Shown: positions 11,530-23,200, counted from the first letter of the stretch. The stretch is DNA of 64,000 bases from Bombardia bombarda (GCA_030512295.1 JAULSR010000001.1:5045001-5109000); one strand, 5' to 3'. Numbers and translations are program-made. The notes: a model not told the origin generated them from the letters alone.

Positions 11530-14500
11530 GTCGATAAGTCCCGGTCAACGCGGTGAATGTTGTGACCATGGTCCGAAGTATGGTCTAATTGACACATCTC
11601 CTCAAGGCCGTCCATTAAGTCCGTCATCTCATCTCTTACGCGCGCTTACATTCACCTACCAAGAGACCGGTGACATCAATGTCCCTTGTTGGTCATTTAA
11701 TGGCACATTTGTCCACTTATGTTCGAACTGGATGAAATTTTCTATCTATCGACTAGATTAAAGTTTATCCATGTGTTGACTAGATACAGAAGGAGGGACG
11801 TTTGCTGAAACTGCGGTCGCGGGGATTGATTCCGACGAAATCCTCACATAAGGATACTTCACTGCCTATGACTCAACAAGCATTATAACGCCAATTCAAA
11901 GACGTACAGCGGTCCGGGCCGAGTGCGTTAGAGCCTTCAGGGTATTATCCACGAGACACTCTCCAGATTTCTTCTTTCATTCAACTGAGTCTGGTCAGGC
12001 TATTATTGTTTGGCTTATGATAAAATTGACTTACACTACGACATTAACTGAAAATACCCAAACGCTCGATCATGACGTAAAACAAACTTCAAAATGATGA
12101 CAAAACTAGACGATCAGTACTTTCGCTGAACTGAAGAGCATACTTATTAAAGGGGCTACAGCAACACCAAGAAGAGAGATTTTCAATCCCAATGAAAACG
12201 CAAAATTTGCCACAGTTTAAGTGATGGGAAATTACTTCACTAGCACGCTGCCCACGCCACATGATACTCGGTAGATGGAAGCGACCTACGGGCGTAAAGC
12301 GAGGAGCATAGGCACGTGTCATGAACTGCGAGTTGAGATGGGATGATCGATACCATGCTTGGCATACGCTGAAGAATCTCAGTGCTCTGTCCTTATGGAA
12401 TCATAGACTTTGCTCGCAAAGCAGTCCGGAGTTGGTACATTCCAGTCGATACAGTACTAAGTATCTGTTTCCTCGTCTTCACAACACGTGGAAAAGAAAA
12501 AGGCGGTTCATCTACATGTGGCAACTTATGAACAATCTGACTTGCATGTGAGAGAGGAACCTGTTCATTCAGCAGATAGATGGAGGCTCATTAAAGATCT
12601 TTTGATGGCGTTCACCTTTAACGTTCACGCCCTCGTACTCTTGGAATGAACGGCGAGGACGACACAGTGAACTTACTACCTCTACATACGCTCAAAATCT
12701 GGACAGAAGAAACCTGCCAAGTTGTATTGTGGTTTAAGATGCAGGGCTTAAATGGATTGGAACGGATGCTTAATTACGGATGAAATGAATGTGTAGAACG
12801 ATACTTCTTTTCGGCAGGACCGAGAGGGAACCTTTATGTTACGACGAGATTCTGGGCTTTCGAACTCTGGGCAAGCAATTGCTCTGATGAGGTTATTTCC
12901 TAAGATTTACTTCCCACCATTAGCTGTCTCCCATTCTACTACTGTTAGCGGAGAGTAATAGGAAACAGCTCCTGCTGAGAAATAAGACTTGCCGACATCC
13001 CACACGGCGTCATGAGGAGAATCTCTTGATTCGGCAGATAGTAACGAAGGCTCATTACAGAGGTCAGATACCCTTCACCCCAACTTCGAGTTCGACTACG
13101 AATCTAGATCGTGAGTGCAGATCTTGAGTGCTACTAGGCCAATCATAACGTCCGCCCTCCTCGAACAGATCTTGGTTGTAGTCTTAGACATACTCACAGA
13201 TGACAGAACATGGGCCGGTAGGTTGGTTCTTTTGCTACCTGACCTGCTATCTTCGCGGGCAATCATGAGATATTCAATGCCACCCATCAGAAATTCGTCC
13301 CAGACCACAGGTCGGGACCGAGAGGCAATGGGTGCCACTATCGGGTTTTATCGGGCACAGAGATGGACGAGGTAACATCAACCCGTTCTCGTGTTCCTCT
13401 CCCATGCTGGAGATCTGTTGAGATGTGTGTGTCACGTTTTACTCTCTAGCGAATCACTATCGCAACACATACTGTCACGCCTGCAACTCGACGCTTGCTG
13501 CTTGATTGCTGGATGACTGAAAAATGCTAGCACCCTATTTTAAATATCACCACTGAGGGGTGGTGGTAGGAAATGCATGTGCGTCACCCACGGGTGGAGA
13601 TTGGGGGAATTATTAGAGCTGTCGAACAATAGCGAGCTGAAGGTATACGATAAAGACGGTCTGGATGCATAAGCGATACCACACCGTCGGGTTCTTGCAG
13701 GCAGATACTGGGTTGGGTTGGTCAGTACCTTTGGGACTTTCCGCCACATCACCCGTACGTTGCAACCTGCATTAAAGGTGTGTGGTACAAGGCAGTTACA
13801 ACGTGACAGCCGTTGCTGACATGAAGGCAATAATGGAACCATCATTAGGAGTCAGTGAGAAGAACGCGGGAGAGAAGTACTGCCAATGCAATGGAAACAA
13901 GGAGGAAGAGGAAATCTGGATGGATACCTTAACTATGGACTCTCTGGAGCTCGCTTTTGTATGGTTTTAAATCTGGTTTGTGTGTCAAATGCCTCACAGC
14001 AAGGACCGTGGTCACGCGATAATGGCCACGACAACCCGTGACTCGAGTGGATTGAATTGATTCCTGGCGATGCCCACGGGACAAGAGAGTTTGCGGGGAC
14101 TCCGTCCTCGGTAGTCGCAATGGCTGGATCTTGTAGCGGGGGCTTTGGAGACGGGACCCTTCAAGACAAGCAAATGGATCCATATGTGCGTTTGATTGTC
14201 GTTCTTACCGACGACGGGTGCTAGCGCTCTAGAACAGGAAGGCGTCTATGCCGGTGCTCTTTCTGAAAGATGGCGATATTTGGGAGCAGGTGCAGATTAT
14301 AGTATGGAGGTAGTCGGTAACTTGCTGCACCTGAATAGGAAGGAGTGGTCTAGACCTTTCATTCACGACATGCATGCTGTTAGTGATATAAGAAAGTTGT
14401 GTTGAGTTTAGGTGGCTTGTCGAAGATGCTCTAACACAGAGAGAACAGTACCTTTGTTCGCGGAATCTGGCACCCCGCATTGTACCCGCGCCAGAGGGCA

Positions 14501-17004
14501 CGCATGATCGATCTTTAGCGCTGGAAGCGGGGTGGTGTTAGCAACAGCTGCCAAAGTTCTGGTATCTGTGGCAGGAACGATTGCACAGCACAGAGTGGCC
14601 GGTCATGTACTTTCTTGAAGCACATAATGATATGTGCCCTTGACACTCGAAGGACGATTGCGTTGTCGGGAGATTCCGTGCATGAAGTGAATGATCTGAG
14701 AGTGCGCATTGTGTGTCGAAACCGAAACCGAAAGAGATCGCCAATCTGTGATGTGGTCGATATCTTGACAGCCCGCCAAAGACACGGCTCGAAAACTGGT
14801 ATATCGTCATGCTAAGCCCCTTTCGCCTGCATTTTTCATTTATTCTCTGCGTCTTTTGTTTCGATACGGCCGGTGAGGCGCCGACTTTTCGACGCACACT
14901 TTCTCAGACAGCCAAAAACCTCATGAAACCCAATTGCATTCTCTCCATGTTCTAGGCGCAAATAATTATCGTTGCCCTCGCCCTCGAAATAGAGCGGCGC
15001 ATGGTTTTGGATACCACACACAAAACCCGGAATGGGCGAAAAAGGGGTTACAGCCCACAATTGCCAGACTTAAGCTTTGGCTGTCTTGGAAGCGGCTGTT
15101 ATCAATTGCCAATTCTGGGGCGCGCGCTATCTTGGACCTGCATAAGTCCACCTTTCCGCTTTCTGGAGGGGTGGATTCGACTGCATGGTTGGAGACACTC
15201 CCCCGCGCTCAACAGAAAACCGTATGGAACAACCTTGGACGGCCGGAGCTGTGTCTCCTTATGCATTATGACGACCCGTTTGGGTTTGTCGTTATCGTGA
15301 GGGCGTCCAGGTTGATTTCAATATTTACAGCGGCAGCATCATCCTCCTGCGCCCGTCCTTGTCCATTGGTCTTGGCAGCGCCATAGCTGTTTTGTTCAGC
15401 GACCAAGATCAAGGGGGCGTCAGATACCTTACTGTAAGCTGAAAGTGCGGAATAGTATATCCATAGATGGAGCAAAGAGTGCGCGCGCTAGACTGCCACA
15501 AGCTGCCATGATGTGATCTGTTGCCATAGCTAATCGAAAGAGCAAGTGCCGTTGCACGTTAGGGTGAGCGACAGCGACAGCGGGCAGCCGCAAACAGCAG
15601 GCATCAAGCCTGCGTGCATAAACCGTCAGTACGACCTCCATAGTGACAGAACTGAGCGAGCGCCAGAGGTCATTTCTACACGACGCGTTTGGCTCGTCGC
15701 GTAGTCTCTGTTTGTGTGTGGCCATGGCTCGTAATTGATTTGCCTGAGACGCTGGGTTGCATTCGAGGCCTCGTGAATTGTGCTCCGTGATGGTGGCTCG
15801 AGATGGTTGATGGCATTCTTGTCAGGTCTTGTCTTCTCTGCGGTAGGATGCGCTAAGAGGGGGGTGCAATAGCAACGCCACCACTGCAAGCTCTGGCTCG
15901 CTTTCGCAAGACACTCTGAGCTTAGCCAATCAAATGGACATGAGGGAGCTGGAAAGGGAAACCGGCTCAGGATCAGCCAATCCGAGCCCGCGCTTGTGTA
16001 GGGCCAAGTCTGCCGGGCCTCGTGGGCCTGGGCCCCTGGCCCCTGTCAAATTGGGTGAATGCAGCGTTAGCTCAGCAGCTCAGTGCACCTCAGCTTCTCT
16101 CCACAGGCCAGCCGGGGCAGGGGAGCTCGGTACGTACATACCCCCTATGCCGTATGCTCTCATTTCCCACTCCCCTCAGGTGCCCGGTTCCATTAATGAA
16201 TGCCTGCCCAAACGAAACCGCCTTGCTCTTCCCAACTTAATAGGTCCCGTCCGCAAGTTCCTGCTCTGGAGCTCTCAAAAACTCTCCTTGGATGGCCCAA
16301 TTCCCTCATACTCAACACTCGACACAGAAGTGATTTGACCTTTACGACTGGTCAGGCGCTGAGTGCAAGGGAACACGGGCAAGATCGGGTCCTACTTAAC
16401 GTCTCTATTACCATCTCCAATCTCCAATCTTCAGGACCGCTCTTTTGGCCCAATTACTTTACGCTCCATACAATACAATTTGGTTTTAGCCTTTTGCATG
16501 TGGTGGTGCCACGGCGACTCCATCTGAGCCCACTATCTCCTGCTGGGAAGGAATCAGGGGCCTCTTTTTTTTTCTCTTTCCATTGGGCGTTTGTTCGTCA
16601 TTCCAGCGCACAAAAGACAGCTACGGCGATCGTAAGTCAGTACCTACCTACCTACCTCCTCTGATCCTTCTGCCACTTCACACCTAGACCTAGTACAATA
16701 CACAAACATCGTCATTCCTTCCCGCTGCCCTAAGACCTACGAACCTACCTAAGCAACGAGACACCCCGCTGCGTCGGGTACCCTCAATCGAGCATCTTGT
16801 TGTGCCCCTGGCCGGTGACTAACACCTTTCCAGGGAAGGTCCAGTGACGTCTCTCTCTCTCTCACCTTTTACGACTTTCTTCTTGTCATTGAAGCTCCGC
16901 TCTACTTCAGCAACGACTTTCTTGCCAAACCATATAATTACCCACCAGTCATTTAACTGTTTCGCTCCCCGCGATATCTCCGTTCACCCCCAAAACTTCC
17001 CACC
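11530..17004. other. Long gene-poor stretch (about 5.5 kb)
   Basis: I see no frame with convincing protein character, no RNA gene and no transposon domain. Frames up to about 150 codons occur (for example near 14934-15386) but look random. The last 700 bp are pyrimidine-rich, with TACCTACCTACCTACCT at 16641-16657 and a CT run near 16851-16861. They probably form the promoter and long leader of the gene at 17005. Confidence 0.5.
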
Positions 17005-17517
17005 ATGGCGTCCTTTCTCAGCGGCGAAGAGAAGCCCTCGAGCAGGCCGGGGTTGACTCTCGAGACCTCGGCGACCCGTCTAGTCCAGCAGCCATCCCGG
17101 GACACATTCGCATCAGACCACGAACTCACACCGGCAGGCGAGAAGAGGACCGAACATGTACGGGCTTCCAACGTCTCTACACCGACCAGCTCACATGCAA
17201 ACCCCTTCGACACCGACATTGAGGCCATCATCACTACGAGCGAGCAATGCATGCGGAAGTCCACAGACTACTCGAGAGGGGGGACAGGCGGCACCGATTG
17301 CCAGGTCTGGCCCGGCCAGGACCACTGGAAGAAGAAGGCCAAGGCGGCAAAGATGAAGAAGCACAGCTGCAACTGCCTCGCGCACCTGAGCAAGCGCAAC
17401 CGCATCATGGTCAAGGTCCTGATCGGCCTGTTGATTGTGGCTACGGCGGTGGGCGTGGGCTTCGGCGTCAGCAAGCCACTCGGCGCGGGCATCTGGCGCA
17501 GCGATACGAACAACTGA
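17005..17517 (+). CDS. Single-pass membrane protein, unknown function
   Basis: No named family is recognised. This is an uninterrupted 170-residue frame from an ATG in good context (caccATGgc). The N-terminal 110 residues are polar and Ser/Thr-rich, with an NPFDTDIEAII segment. Next comes a basic, Cys-containing block (KKKAKAAKMKKHSCNCLAHLSK) and then one hydrophobic span (about residues 133-156, VKVLIGLLIVATAVGVGFGV) with a short tail. This suggests a tail-region membrane anchor with the long N-terminus in the cytosol (positive-inside rule). The regular codon pattern, the long pyrimidine-rich leader and the sharp hydrophobic span argue for a real gene. Confidence 0.65.
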   Translation: MASFLSGEEKPSSRPGLTLETSATRLVQQPSRDTFASDHELTPAGEKRTEHVRASNVSTPTSSHANPFDTDIEAIITTSEQCMRKSTDYSRGGTGGTDCQVWPGQDHWKKKAKAAKMKKHSCNCLAHLSKRNRIMVKVLIGLLIVATAVGVGFGVSKPLGAGIWRSDTNN

Positions 17518-18754
17518 GCAGCTGAGGTTGAGGCCATACAGCCACGACGTTGTTGATGCCGACGACAATGACGGCGAATTATGGTTGCATGTGCTGCAGA
17601 CACATGATTTGCAAATGCTGTGTCGATGCGGCACAGTTTCCGTCTGCCAAGCCGAAAGACTATCGATCCGACACCCGCTCGTTTGTTGATGTCCCCCCTC
17701 TGTCATCTCTTCTCATTACCCAATAACCCAACATGGTGCACAATCGATCCGACAAAAAGTCATCGTATTCGGGGTTGTCATTACTTGGGGAAATGGTTTC
17801 CCAGACTACCATGATGCATTGGAATGAGAGCGTGCGTCGTTCACCGAGGGTACGGGACGAAACATGCCTTTCACGGTCGCTGATTCATTCGATACCCACA
17901 CCGTACTATATCATCTCACACACCACCAACCAGTCACCCCACTCGCACTTGGCGAATTCATTGTCAATACTTTTTGTCTGTCGTTTTGTTCTTCACTGGG
18001 TTGGACTTTGGACCACGCACCTTGCCTTTGGGCGGGTTCCGGCGTTACTTGCTCGTTTATTCGTTTTGTTTGTTTTCCTCTTTTTTTTCCTGCTATCTTA
18101 TTATATCTGTTAGGGTTCTAGACCGCATCATGTGTTACGGCGTTGGGGGAAGTCTTTACTAGCCAGCCAAGACACAACGCACTTACACTACTTGCACATG
18201 CTGTCTGCCCGCCCACAGGGGGGTGGGGAAGGCCGCTCAGGCGCAAAAAGAACTTTTTTTTATTTTAACAGCGCTCCTGTCTCACACTCGTCACCCTTTT
18301 GGTCCTTGGGGCAAGGATCCACAACAACAGACAAGGGAGGACACGGACGGAAGAATTGACACTCGGGGACTTTTCTCATTCTGATTTTGTTCTTGGTATG
18401 CTATAGGGGCTTAAGGAGGGGGAGGGGGGGGCCATAAACCGAATGATATTTTACTATCCATCTGGGATTCTAGCCTGTCTGTCTAGTAGAGAGACAAACA
18501 CACTTACTGTCGAGCGGCATACAATGCAAGAATGAAGGTACAGCCAGCAACGAGCAATGGGAAGATGCATATGGGGTGTGTGATGTGCAAAACCTGAACT
18601 GGACTTTGATGTGTTATATGGGAAAAGAAAGGTACTTGTGATTAATTCATGTATGCCAAACAGAAAGGTGGCACGTCAGCAAACAAGCAAGCACAGGCTC
18701 GACAGGCAAAGCGTGTAATATGAGATACCCGGGGTAGTTGCTACGGATCGGCGG
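17518..18754. other. Intergenic, 3' flank and retrotransposon target region
   Basis: No gene supported. T-rich segments around 17970-18110 and a G-rich stretch near 18415-18432 occur. The retrotransposon inserted at its right end. Confidence 0.55.
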
Positions 18755-18759
18755 TGGCA
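18755..18759 (+). repeat. Target site duplication, left copy (TGGCA)
   Basis: TGGCA immediately precedes the left LTR and is repeated exactly after the right LTR (24498-24502). A 5-bp duplication is the size expected for a Ty3/Gypsy integrase. Confidence 0.95.
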
Positions 18760-18811
18760 TGTAAGGACATCGGACTTCCCCAAGCACATGCCAGTCATCC
18801 TACCAACTATG

Positions 18812-18819
18812 TATATAAG
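18812..18819 (+). promoter_or_regulatory. TATA box of the retrotransposon LTR
   Basis: TATATAAG is the only strong TATA element in the LTR. A start site 35-42 bp downstream would fall at about 18854, the first base of the proposed self-primer. The right LTR carries the same box at the matching place (about 24337). Confidence 0.75.
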
Positions 18820-18823
18820 CAGC

Positions 18824-18853
18824 GGCCCTCGCCCACCTTCCGTTGCGAGGGCC
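18824..18853 (+). repeat. Inverted repeat in the LTR (9-bp arms, 12-nt loop)
   Basis: GGCCCTCGC and GCGAGGGCC are perfect inverted arms separated by 12 nt, between the TATA box and AGGTTGAAG. It could be a regulator site on DNA, or an RNA hairpin if transcription starts upstream of it. Confidence 0.8.
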
Positions 18854-18975
18854 AGGTTGAAGTCTTACGCCAATACCAGTCATTGCTCGCCTTCCCAACT
18901 ATCTTCACTGCTCGCCTGCCCAGTTGTCTTCATTGTGACCACCTTGATCAGGCGTACCTGCCTTATCTTACAATT

Positions 18976-18984
18976 CTTCAACCT
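18976..18984 (+). other. Putative self-priming primer-binding site (CTTCAACCT)
   Basis: Three bases after the left LTR lies CTTCAACCT. It is the exact reverse complement of AGGTTGAAG at 18854-18862 in the LTR. No TGG-starting sequence matching a tRNA 3' end follows the LTR. In Tf1/sushi-type elements the 5' end of the transcript anneals to this place and primes reverse transcription. Here the match is 9 nt and is offset 3 nt from the LTR. Confidence 0.65.
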
Positions 18985-19019
18985 CCATATACCACACGGT
19001 AACGATCGAGCCGGTCACT

Positions 19020-20276
19020 ATGGTAGGCAACAACCGCGGGAAAGGAAGAGCCACTCCTCAAGCTGGCCCGTCACGGAGGACCGCCTTCGAAGACTTTGAG
19101 AATATCGACAGCCAGACTCCCGATCACCAAGAAGAAGGAGAGTCCCCAACCATGAGAGCCCAACCAACGCTGGAACTCCCAGCCACCCCCTCCACCATGG
19201 ACACCCAGCAGTTCCAAGCCATGATGATGCAAGCCATGGCCAGCGTTTCTACTGGTCTCGGTAACCTCGGCGCCACTCTGGCCAATCTTAACAATCAGGG
19301 AGGGCCGTCTCGGCCGAAAGACGACCGCCCCCCTGCCTACGCGGTCAGCAAGCTGAAGGTTGACGCCTCCTTCCAAGACAGGGAGGATTGGATCCAAGCC
19401 ATGGAACAAGGGAATGCCACCCGCCAAGATCAACCTCAGTGGCTCCAGGTCCAATGGGCCAGCACCTGGATGGAACCCGAGACACAGCAGCAGTGGCGGG
19501 CCTACCAGAAGCAGCTCCATGACGGAGACTTCGAACAAGTCATGTGGCGGGAATTCAAGGACTACGTCAGTTCGAACTACCTCGGTAGTAAGTCTAGCGA
19601 GGTCCAGGCCCACAAGGACTGGCTGGTATGCAGTCAACACGGCAGATCTCCTCAGGAATTTTACCGGGAATGGGCTGCACTGGTCCGACGCCTCCCTGGA
19701 ATGGAGATCGACAGCACCTTTATGGGTCGGGACTATTGGATCAAACTTGACCGCTTTTATCACAACCGGTATGCTGAGGCCGTCCCTGACGTCACTTCAG
19801 CTAAGGACTGTGCCGAATGGTGCGAACGCATTTGGCTCGCCAGATCTTACTTACGGAACGGCAATGACCGAGATGCTCACCGCAAGAGGCTGGGCTCTCC
19901 CACCAGCCCTGGCGAGTCCCGGAAACTGCCGCGCACCATAGAGGGAGCTTACTCGGGACTTCGCCACGACAAAGCCCGGATCCAGCGTGGCGAACTCCGA
20001 GACGTACCCACAAAGGACTCCCTCCCTTCGTACGGACCCCCTCCTCACGCACTACCAGCCACCCAAACGCCATCCCGCACGAGAGAGCCTGTCACATGCT
20101 ACAACTGTGGCAAACTGGGGCATGTACAACGCCAATGTACCACCCCGCGCACTACAGCTACGCCAGGCTCGGACGCCCGGATCCAGAACGTCGGGATCGA
20201 GGATGACGATGACCCCGGTAGTCTGTATCCCGGCCCCTCTGATTCGGAGGACGACTCGGGAAACGAGAGGCGGTAG
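19020..20276 (+). CDS. gag: Retrotransposon Gag protein
   Basis: Structural protein that assembles the cytoplasmic virus-like particle and packages element RNA. 418 residues from the first ATG after the leader. The N-terminal 90 residues are polar and disordered. A helical Ty3/Gypsy capsid-type core follows (about residues 110-285, with FQDREDWIQAM, a WREFKDYV motif and a QEFYREWAALVRRL motif). Near the C-terminus there is one CCHC zinc knuckle, CYNCGKLGHVQRQC (CX2CX4HX4C, about residues 360-373), for nucleic-acid binding. The tail is acidic (DDDDPGSLYPGPSDSEDD). The stop TAG at 20274-20276 lies ten bases downstream of a slippery heptamer, so a fraction of ribosomes should continue into pol. 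Confidence 0.95.
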   Translation: MVGNNRGKGRATPQAGPSRRTAFEDFENIDSQTPDHQEEGESPTMRAQPTLELPATPSTMDTQQFQAMMMQAMASVSTGLGNLGATLANLNNQGGPSRPKDDRPPAYAVSKLKVDASFQDREDWIQAMEQGNATRQDQPQWLQVQWASTWMEPETQQQWRAYQKQLHDGDFEQVMWREFKDYVSSNYLGSKSSEVQAHKDWLVCSQHGRSPQEFYREWAALVRRLPGMEIDSTFMGRDYWIKLDRFYHNRYAEAVPDVTSAKDCAEWCERIWLARSYLRNGNDRDAHRKRLGSPTSPGESRKLPRTIEGAYSGLRHDKARIQRGELRDVPTKDSLPSYGPPPHALPATQTPSRTREPVTCYNCGKLGHVQRQCTTPRTTATPGSDARIQNVGIEDDDDPGSLYPGPSDSEDDSGNERR

Positions 20277-20299
20277 ACGATGACCCTGATCGATCTACC
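20258..20299 (+). promoter_or_regulatory. Programmed -1 ribosomal frameshift signal between gag and pol
   Basis: The heptamer G GGA AAC (20258-20264) is in the gag frame and fits X XXY YYZ. After a 7-nt spacer, a stem-loop spans 20272-20299. Its arms are GGTAGA-CGAT and ATCG-a-TCTACC, giving 10 base pairs with one bulged A and a 7-nt loop (GACCCTG). A -1 slip places ribosomes exactly in the pol frame, which has its upstream stop at 20240-20242. The window in which a shift would work is therefore only about 34 nt, and the heptamer lies in it. Loop bases ACCC can pair with GGGT at 20316-20319, allowing a pseudoknot. Confidence 0.82.
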
Positions 20300-23200
20300 C
20301 AAACCATTTACAAAGGGGTGAAGCCAGGCCCCACCTTCACCATCCAAGGCGGCACTTGCTCCCGGCGCCGCGGCCAAAAGGCCACCCCGTTAGCGGTAGC
20401 TATCGACGCTGATACGGGGGCACAAGTCAACTGCGTGGATTACCGGTTTTGCCGAGTACACCATATCCCTGCCCTCTTAGAAGCTGAGGGTCTTGACCTG
20501 CCGCAACTTATCAACCCTGACGGCAGCCGGATAAAGAACCACGGCATTTTCTACCTCACCCTCCAACTTACAGATCTACACGGGAACGCCCGCTCCATTT
20601 CCCAGTTCTTCTACGGGGTCAAGCGGCCGAAAGGGTCCCCGCCAATACTATGGGGAAACCCAGGCATGGGGTCTGAAGGTGTGACTCTCCATACTACCCT
20701 CAACACCTTCGAGTGGGGTCGTTATTCAGAGATCTCGCCGAAGGAAGTCGCCCAGGACGTCCTCGACGGCGCCCCCGCCTTCACCGCCATGGTCTCCAAC
20801 GTTATCATCGGACCTGAAGAGAGCCACGTCGACACACTCGACGGCCCAGAGCCAGAGCTAGGCCCAGCACCTCTACCCCCAGAACTCGCCCACCGTGCGG
20901 CCGTCTTTTCGGAGCAAGCAGCTCGAGAACCTAACACCCTCGAAGGAGCCGAGCATTGTATCGATCTAGTAGAGGGATCTGCACCACCGCAGGGCCATAT
21001 CTACCCACTCAGTCAGGCCCAGCTCGACGAACTAGCCCTTTATATCCGGGAGAACCTCGCCAACGGCCGGATCGTGGAGAGCAGTAGCCCTGCCGGTGCC
21101 CCTATTATCTTTGTCCCCAAAAAGGATGGGACTATGCGTTTGTGCGTGGATTATAGGGGGTTGAATAGGATCACTATCAAAAACCGGTACCCGTTACCGC
21201 TGATCAGCGACCTCATGGACCGCCTCACTGGTGCTCGGTTTTTTACCAAGCTCGACCTGAGAGATGCTTACCACCGGATCAGAGTCCGTAAGGCTGATCA
21301 GTGGAAAACTGCTTTCAAGACCCGCTACGGACAGTTCGAATATACTGTCATGCCGTTCGGACTAACCAACGCGCCGGCCACCTTCCAAGCTTATATTAAC
21401 AGAGCTTTAGCTGGTTTAGTGGATGTATCTTGTATCGTCTACCTCGACGATATCCTTATTTACTCCGCTACCCGCGAAGAGCATACCCACCATATCCTAG
21501 AGGTCCTCGACCGCCTTGAACGGGCCCAGCTCTTTGCTAAACAATCGAAATGCTCCTTCTACCAGAACCAGGTCGAGTTCCTAGGTTTTATCATCAGCCA
21601 CCAAGGTATCTCGATGGACCCGGGGCGAGTCAAAGCCATCCAGGAATGGCCTGTACCCCAGTCAACTAGAGAGATACAAATCTTCCTCGGGTTCGCCAAC
21701 TTTTACCGCCGGTTTATCCACGGGTATTCCAGAATCACCGCCCCTATCACTGCCCTGTTGAAAGGAGAAGCGAACCTTTTCCGGTGGCCGCCAGAGGCTA
21801 ACACCGCTTTCGAGCAACTTAAATCGGTTTTCGGCCAAGCCGACTTCCTGACTCACTGGGAACCAAGCCGCCAAACCCGAGTCGAGACGGACGCCAGTAA
21901 CCAAGCGATCTCAGGGATCCTCTCACAACTAGTTGACTCACAATGGCGCCCAATAGCCTACTGGTCGAGGAAACTTACCGATGCTGAGCTTCGATGGGCC
22001 ACTGGCCAGAAGGAGCTCATCGCTATCATCGAATCCCTTGAGCACTGGGGCCACTACCTAGGCGGTACCGACCAGAGGTTCTTAGTTTTGACCGACCACG
22101 AAGCACTCAAAGGGGTGATCGCAGCCCCGGCTCGAGACCTCAAAGGCCGCCTAGCTAGATGGGTATATCGCTTATCCCCCTTTGACTTTGATATCGAACA
22201 CCGGCCTGGGGCTACCAACCCTGCCGACCCCCTTTCTAGGAGACCCGATTATATGGCAGGAGAGATCGCTTATGGCGATGTATTGCCCACCTTGACTAAA
22301 AAGCTACAGTTGGTAACGGAATTACCAACAGCTATGAGAGCAATTGTGGCCCAGATTAGAGCAGGAGCACAGAAGAAGTCGTGCTCCCGGAAATACCGCC
22401 GAGCGGTTAGACGAGTTGAACAAGCTCTTCAACGTCCTCGAGTTGAAGATGTGGCTAGGGTTTCGGCTGTGACGCGCTTTGCCCTCGGGGCTGCCGGACG
22501 TGCTACGTTTGATAAAACGGAGCCCCGAGAAAGGAGCCACCAGCGGGACGGATGCACCCCGATGGAGGGGCTGGGACGCCGTATTAGAAGAGCTAGTACG
22601 GACTCGCCAGGGCAGACGATCTCGCCGGGGCGGTCAGAACAGAGGGTCGAGGGGCAACTGCAGCAAGAAGCTCAGGGTGCCGACCTACTGATCCCTCACG
22701 CGGTTGCGGCAGAGGTTTGCGCCGGTGAGGCAGTTGAGGAACAGGATCCTAGGCACAGGTTCTACAGGTCGATCATTGCCCTCCAGAAAGGGGATCTCGA
22801 ATGTAGAAGCCGCATCAAGGAGGTGCTCGAGGGTCAAAGATACGCGGGTACTGGGGCTCAAAGCAAGCCAGGAAACGACAGCGTTGATGACGAGGGGGCC
22901 CTCCGTTACAAAGGCAGACTGGTGATCCCTGCCGCGCCCGCAGTACGCAGAGAGCTCGTACGCTTGCACCACGATGACCCCAGAGCCGGGCATTTTGGAA
23001 GCCGCAAGACAGTGGATTTACTGAGGCGAAGATTCCATTGGAAGAACCTAGATGCAGAAGTACAAGCTTACACAAGACAGTGCCAAGTATGCCTGGGTAA
23101 CCGGCAACCCCGACATAAGCCGTATGGTAGACTCAACTCACTACCGCTACCCACTCAACCTTTTGAAGAGATCAGCCTAGACTTCATCACTAAGCTACCA

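Larger units (their letters stand above)
18760..18972 (+). repeat. Left LTR (213 bp)
   Basis: Starts TGTAAG and ends CTTACA, a perfect 6-bp terminal inverted repeat. It contains a TATA box (TATATAAG, 18812-18819), an inverted repeat (18824-18853) and, right after that, AGGTTGAAG (18854-18862). By eye it matches the right LTR at every position. Confidence 0.97.

Noticed and set aside
14934..15386. 150-codon plus-strand frame in the gene-poor region
   Set aside because: Several overlapping frames of similar length exist on both strands, with no coherent composition, signal peptide or motif.
18973..18995. Conventional tRNA-primed PBS after the left LTR
   Set aside because: No sequence starting with TGG complementary to a tRNA 3' end is present. 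The self-complementary 9-mer explains the site better.
18788..19099. Plus-strand frame starting in the left LTR, with a partial copy at the right LTR
   Set aside because: It is LTR and leader sequence. The start lies upstream of the likely transcript start and it runs out of phase into gag.
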